The notes beneath the pieces were generated by a model that saw nothing but the letters and a program-made list of their open reading frames with translations, did not search any database and was not told the origin of the DNA. Positions 60,449 through 64,000 of a stretch of 64,000 nt of DNA are shown one piece after another (within the stretch, counting starts at the first letter, position 1; every line of letters starts with the position of its first letter). This DNA comes from Laburnicola sp. R22_1. Its lineage: Eukaryota > Ascomycota > Dothideomycetes > Pleosporales > Didymosphaeriaceae. A program made the position numbers and the translations under genes. The stretch covers positions 1 to 64,000 of the forward strand of contig JACONQ010000014.1 of the NCBI GenBank assembly GCA_014281115.1, in the 5' to 3' direction.

Positions 60449-61955
60449 TTATTCACACTTCCATCTCTCTAACCTCTGTAACAGCCACCCACTGGTGACC
60501 ATGAGTGCCGTTTTCCTCTGGCTCATGCTTGGTGCATACCCCGACCCCATTACTATCTTGTCGTCCATCCGACAGCGGTCCTCATAGTAATTCCATTGCA
60601 CACATCCATTCCACGACTCGCAGGCTGCCTCGCAGGCATCAACAGACCGCCAAGACACCCGCCACGCGGCTGCGTCGAAGTTGGCCTTGAGAGCAGGAGG
60701 AGAGTCGGCATTGGCCGAGGTGATCTCATACAGGCCCGATAGGTTATCCCACCACTCGACTCTCCTTTGCAGGTCTGGCCGTATCATCTCGTAGAAGAAA
60801 TCACCGTACCGCATGGGTTTCTGTACATTCCTCAGCCTGTCGGGTCCTTCACGCATCAAATAAATAAATCAACTCACCAAGAAATCCCAGCTCTTCTCCA
60901 GCTCATAATACCTCGCCACATCCCGATTGTGAACCTTATGCCATGACAGCACAGGTGCACACCAATTCCACTGACTAAATTGGAAGTTCCAGTGCACTAG
61001 ACCATTAAACCCCCACGAGAACTTCTCGTCGCCGCCATTCTCTCCAAAGCGCACGCCGTACTCATTCAAGGCCCTGCCAAGCACCTGGTCCCCACAGCCA
61101 TGCTCCTGCATGTACGCCGTAAAGTCCTCCACCAGATTAGGGTTCTTCCCAAACGAGGCCTCCCACGCTCCGTGGGAGAGTGCGAACCCAGATCCACCGT
61201 GAGCAAACGTCACGTTCGCCTTCTGCGCCAGGCTGCCCAGGTACTGCGGCTGCCTCCAGTCAAAACTGTCCAAGTAGTGGAGCACGTTCGGCAGGAAAAG
61301 ATACGTGTCGTCCTCCATGTACACATACCACTTCGCGTCCGGCCAATGCGTGCCCGCATGCGCTATCAGCGGCAGAAACTTGTACTTGTCGATGACCCAG
61401 CCGCCGATGGGGCCCAAATCGTCGCCTGCGACACCAGCTGACTCTGAATAGACGTTGTGGGCGCTGTACTCCGGCAATGAGCGGTAGACATCGAAGTTTG
61501 GGTGAGATTTTGTCTCGGCACTGAGGTTGGCGAGGATGTCGATAGTGGTGAAGGCGCCGAGGGTGGTAGTCTCATCGGAGTATATGACAGTGTTGGCCGG
61601 GGGAATGCGCGAGGGTTCTAGGGTGGTGATGAGGTGGATAAGCAGGCGGTGGTATGTCGATGTGCCGCCGGTTTTCATGATGAGGAGAATGTCGGTGGGG
61701 GAAAGGTGGTCAGGGAGTTGGCCGGTTTTTTTGAGCAGGGTCGGCTGTGTGTGCTAGTATTGATGTTGAATATGCATTGGGGATTGGGGTTGTGGCTGGC
61801 TGCTCTGGCTCATTCGGAGCGTCGGTCGACCGTCCTGCACAGTTGATCGCCCCGAAATTCTCCACCGAGGGGTTAGAGAGGCGGTAAATCAGCCACAGAC
61901 ACGCCGTCATGATGAGCGGCGGAATTAGCCGATTATTCTTATAGGTTGCGATCAT
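60449..61955 (-). CDS. GT31-type (Fringe-like) glycosyltransferase, type II membrane protein
   Basis: The ATG at 61955 (A at -3) opens a short cytosolic tail and a signal anchor (LIPPLIMTACLWLIYRL). The lumenal GT31 domain follows: LIMKTGGTSTYHRL near 61680, the metal-binding acidic motif YMEDDTYLF near 61310 and the GSGFALSHGAWE region near 61180. A 57-nt phase-0 intron is inferred at 60821-60877 (GTGAGT...TACAG), joining SWDFL to KPMRYGDFFYEM. The C-terminus has a PAN/Apple-like Cys cluster (DACEAACESWNGCVQWNYY). It probably transfers galactose or GlcNAc in the Golgi. A 7-T run at 61726-61732 breaks the frame; six would restore it, so this is probably a sequencing indel. No RIP stops: the only gene here that looks functional. 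Confidence 0.85.
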
Positions 61956-62154
61956 TGTCCGTGGAAAACGGCAGCAATGATGAAAAACCACTGTTTGACA
62001 AACTGGCAATCTTCGCCGCGGTTCAGAGCACTTCAATAATATTTTGAAAAAGGGGGATTTTTGTGCTTATCATCCTGAAGCAATGCCGAGCAGGGGGCAT
62101 TTTGTGTGACTGGGTCTGGCGCATTTTTTGATTCGCTATGCTAGGGCGAAACGG
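61956..62154. promoter_or_regulatory. Upstream region of the glycosyltransferase gene
   Basis: About 200 bp between the start codon and the left end of transposon P3. It has ordinary composition and a CT-poor, A-rich run near 62040-62065, with no clear TATA box. If the gene is expressed, its promoter is largely confined to this stretch. Confidence 0.35.
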
Positions 62155-62156
62155 TA

Positions 62157-64000
62157 CCGTGTTTCATCACCTGGCGCACGGCCCCACCTGGCGCACGATT
62201 TTCGCCTCAACACCACTTTTTTAACACCTCTCTACAACGCTCTACACAACTAATATAGCTAAATTAGATACTACACTTAATTATTTAATCTTACTAAGCA
62301 TCTCTAATAAGCCTAATTACGTAGAAGTTGCTTAGAAATTTAGCTGTAATTAATTATTATTATTATAACGCTATCGCGGGGTGCGAAGCTTATATAACGC
62401 AAAAATTAATAGTATATAACTTCTTAATACTAAATAGGAGAAAGATATTTTACTATATATTAATAGCCTCTATAAATATAAATTATCTTTTATAAGAAAG
62501 ATAATACAAAATTTTATATTAGAAATAGCTAAAAGACCTACTAGCAAGAATTAGGTTAATAAATTTATTAGGCGCTATAATATTAATATTTTTTTGTAAT
62601 AGACCTCTAGTATTAATGCCTTACATAAACGCGCCAATTCTACCTTTAAGTACGCCCTATATTTTAAGCTCCTATGCAAAAAAATTAAGTAGTATAATAT
62701 TAATCCTCGCTATATATACAATATAGATAAGAATGGCTTTTTTATTAGGGTGTTAATAAAAATAAAATATATCTTTTTCTAACGCCACTATAAGTTTAGT
62801 AGTATTAAATAACAACTCTAAGATAGTAACTATAAGTGGATTATAACGCTAGCATATATTTGCGCTAATAGGACATCTCTTTTACTTTACCTAATTTATT
62901 AGACACAATCTAATAATATATAAGACATCTAGTTATAAGATTTTAATAATAAAAAGTATAATACTTTCTTTATAGTATTACTAAGTAGATAGATAAATAA
63001 TAATTTAGGTCTAGTATAGCTTAAATAGGTATTTAACAGAGAGACTAAGGTAAAAGCGTATTGCAACTATTGTCTACTATTTCTAGATAGCTATAGATTG
63101 TATATTATAATAGAGTTTATTAATTACTATAATAAAAATAAGATCCTCCTAGCTATCTATTTATCTTATTTAACTTACACGCTGCAGCCTCTTAATATTA
63201 TACTCTTTAAGCCTCTTAGTACTATCTACTCCTCTAAGCTTACTAATTATATAGATAGATACTAGGGCCTCTTAAGAATTATAAAGCGTAACTTTTTTAC
63301 TATATTTAAAAGGGCCTAGTAGCAATCCTTTTATATAAAAATATACATAGCGCCTTTAAGGCTACTAGCCTAAAGCCGTTTAACCTATAGGTAATTCTTT
63401 AGCGCTTTAATATTATAGATATAGAGCAGCTATCCTCTAGTAAAAGTAGCTCCTCTATACTTAGCTATTTAGACTAGCGTAAAATTAAGAGGCTTCTACG
63501 CTAAGTTATTACTAATATTTATAATAAAGGCTTATAGTAGCTCTTATAAACTATACACTCTATCTTAGCTTATAACACTATTCTTTAGTATAAAAATAAG
63601 CATCTTTAAGAAGTACTAACTTAGAAGACGCGCTCTACGCAAGGTAAGCCTCTACTACTTAAACCACCTACTTAGTATAATAAAGAAGCTATCTTTTAGT
63701 TGCCTATAAAGGTTAGGGAAGCTCGCCAATATAGAACGTAAAAAGATAAGAAGACTAAGCTTAAGAAAAAGGAGAAGGAGTAAAAGAAGCTCTAATAGCA
63801 AGAGCGCAAGCGTTTAAAGGCGCTAATAAAGGATACTTACTCTAAGGAGCAGCGCAAGAAGACTAATAATTGCGACGCCTTAAGCACTAATTATAAGACT
63901 GTAAAAGGCGCTTAGTAAGCTATTTAGTAACTCTAAAATAACTCTAAGATAGCTTGTAAAAGTAAGAAGAAGCTTATTACACCTCTATTAATTAATAAGG
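62157..64000 (+). mobile_element. Fot1/pogo-type transposon P3, heavily decayed, runs off the window
   Basis: The left end CCGTGTTTCATCACC follows TA (62155-62156) and contains CACCTGGCGCACG twice, the same layout as P1. The interior is strongly AT-rich and encodes a plus-strand transposase relic homologous to P1. The right end is outside the window. Confidence 0.82.
62236..64000 (+). pseudogene. P3 pogo/Fot1 transposase relic
   Basis: Plus-strand blocks align with P1. KDILLYINSLYKYKLSFIRK corresponds to KQLLQYIDKLCIQGLPPTRE. YNIDKNGFFIRVL near 62718 matches NMDKKGFLIGV. LLFLDSYRLYIIIEFINYY near 63080 matches LLILNRHGLHVTMEFIKF, keeping the second Asp. LQPLNIILFKPLS near 63185 has the third Asp changed to Asn. 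A Lys/Arg-rich C-terminal part follows near 63720-63900. It is the most saturated RIP product of the three pogo copies. No intact start codon is assigned. Confidence 0.8.

Noticed and set aside
61100..61441. 113-codon plus-strand frame, Arg/Val-rich
   Set aside because: Antisense shadow of the glycosyltransferase catalytic domain.

Overview
The window is the left end of a chromosome from a filamentous ascomycete (Pezizomycotina; a Sordariomycete such as a Fusarium relative is likely but unproven). The evidence is a terminal CCCTAA array, telomere-linked RecQ-type helicase (TLH) relics, fungal Copia, Fot1/pogo and hAT elements, and heavy repeat-induced point mutation (RIP). Coding sequences are broken mostly by TAG or TAA at Trp and Gln positions, and LTR pairs differ only by transitions, mostly CpA to TpA. 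Almost every coding feature is therefore a fossil. The one gene that looks functional is a GT31-type glycosyltransferase at 60.4-62.0 kb, the only part with ordinary base composition.

Layout. 1-42 is untrimmed Oxford Nanopore native-barcode sequence and 43-189 is the telomere. 187-1053 is a reading frame cut off by the telomere. Copia element E1 (2150-7400, TSD TATAA) splits a relic of a single-pass membrane protein. Next come a secreted SGNH/GDSL hydrolase relic (8752-9691) and a diverged paralogue of the membrane protein (10.6-11.3 kb). From 11.5 to 32.3 kb lies one very large unrecognised gene relic (about 1,430 codons, minus strand). It is split by a three-level nest of Copia elements: E4 (12150-28621) contains E3 (14364-24896), which contains E2 (14566-19828). 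Each has matching 5-bp TSDs, and LTR divergence falls from outside to inside.

32.8-35.1 kb is an almost G-free pyrimidine-rich tract with telomere-like remnants, perhaps a fossil telomere. From 35 to 59 kb, four TLH relics (A-D) lie head to tail on the minus strand. They are interrupted by a hAT element, a 699-bp long-TIR MITE and two Fot1/pogo elements. The centromere-side ends of units A, B and C share a 21-bp terminus ending GCCCTGGGTTAGAT, and each is joined directly to a truncated older sequence. This suggests repeated capping of a broken chromosome end with TLH units. From 62157 to the end is a third, heavily decayed Fot1/pogo element.

How the parts relate: TLH units and telomere-like repeats mark successive former chromosome ends; transposons inserted into genes and into each other; RIP then inactivated all the repeats. 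The glycosyltransferase marks the start of less repetitive chromosome.
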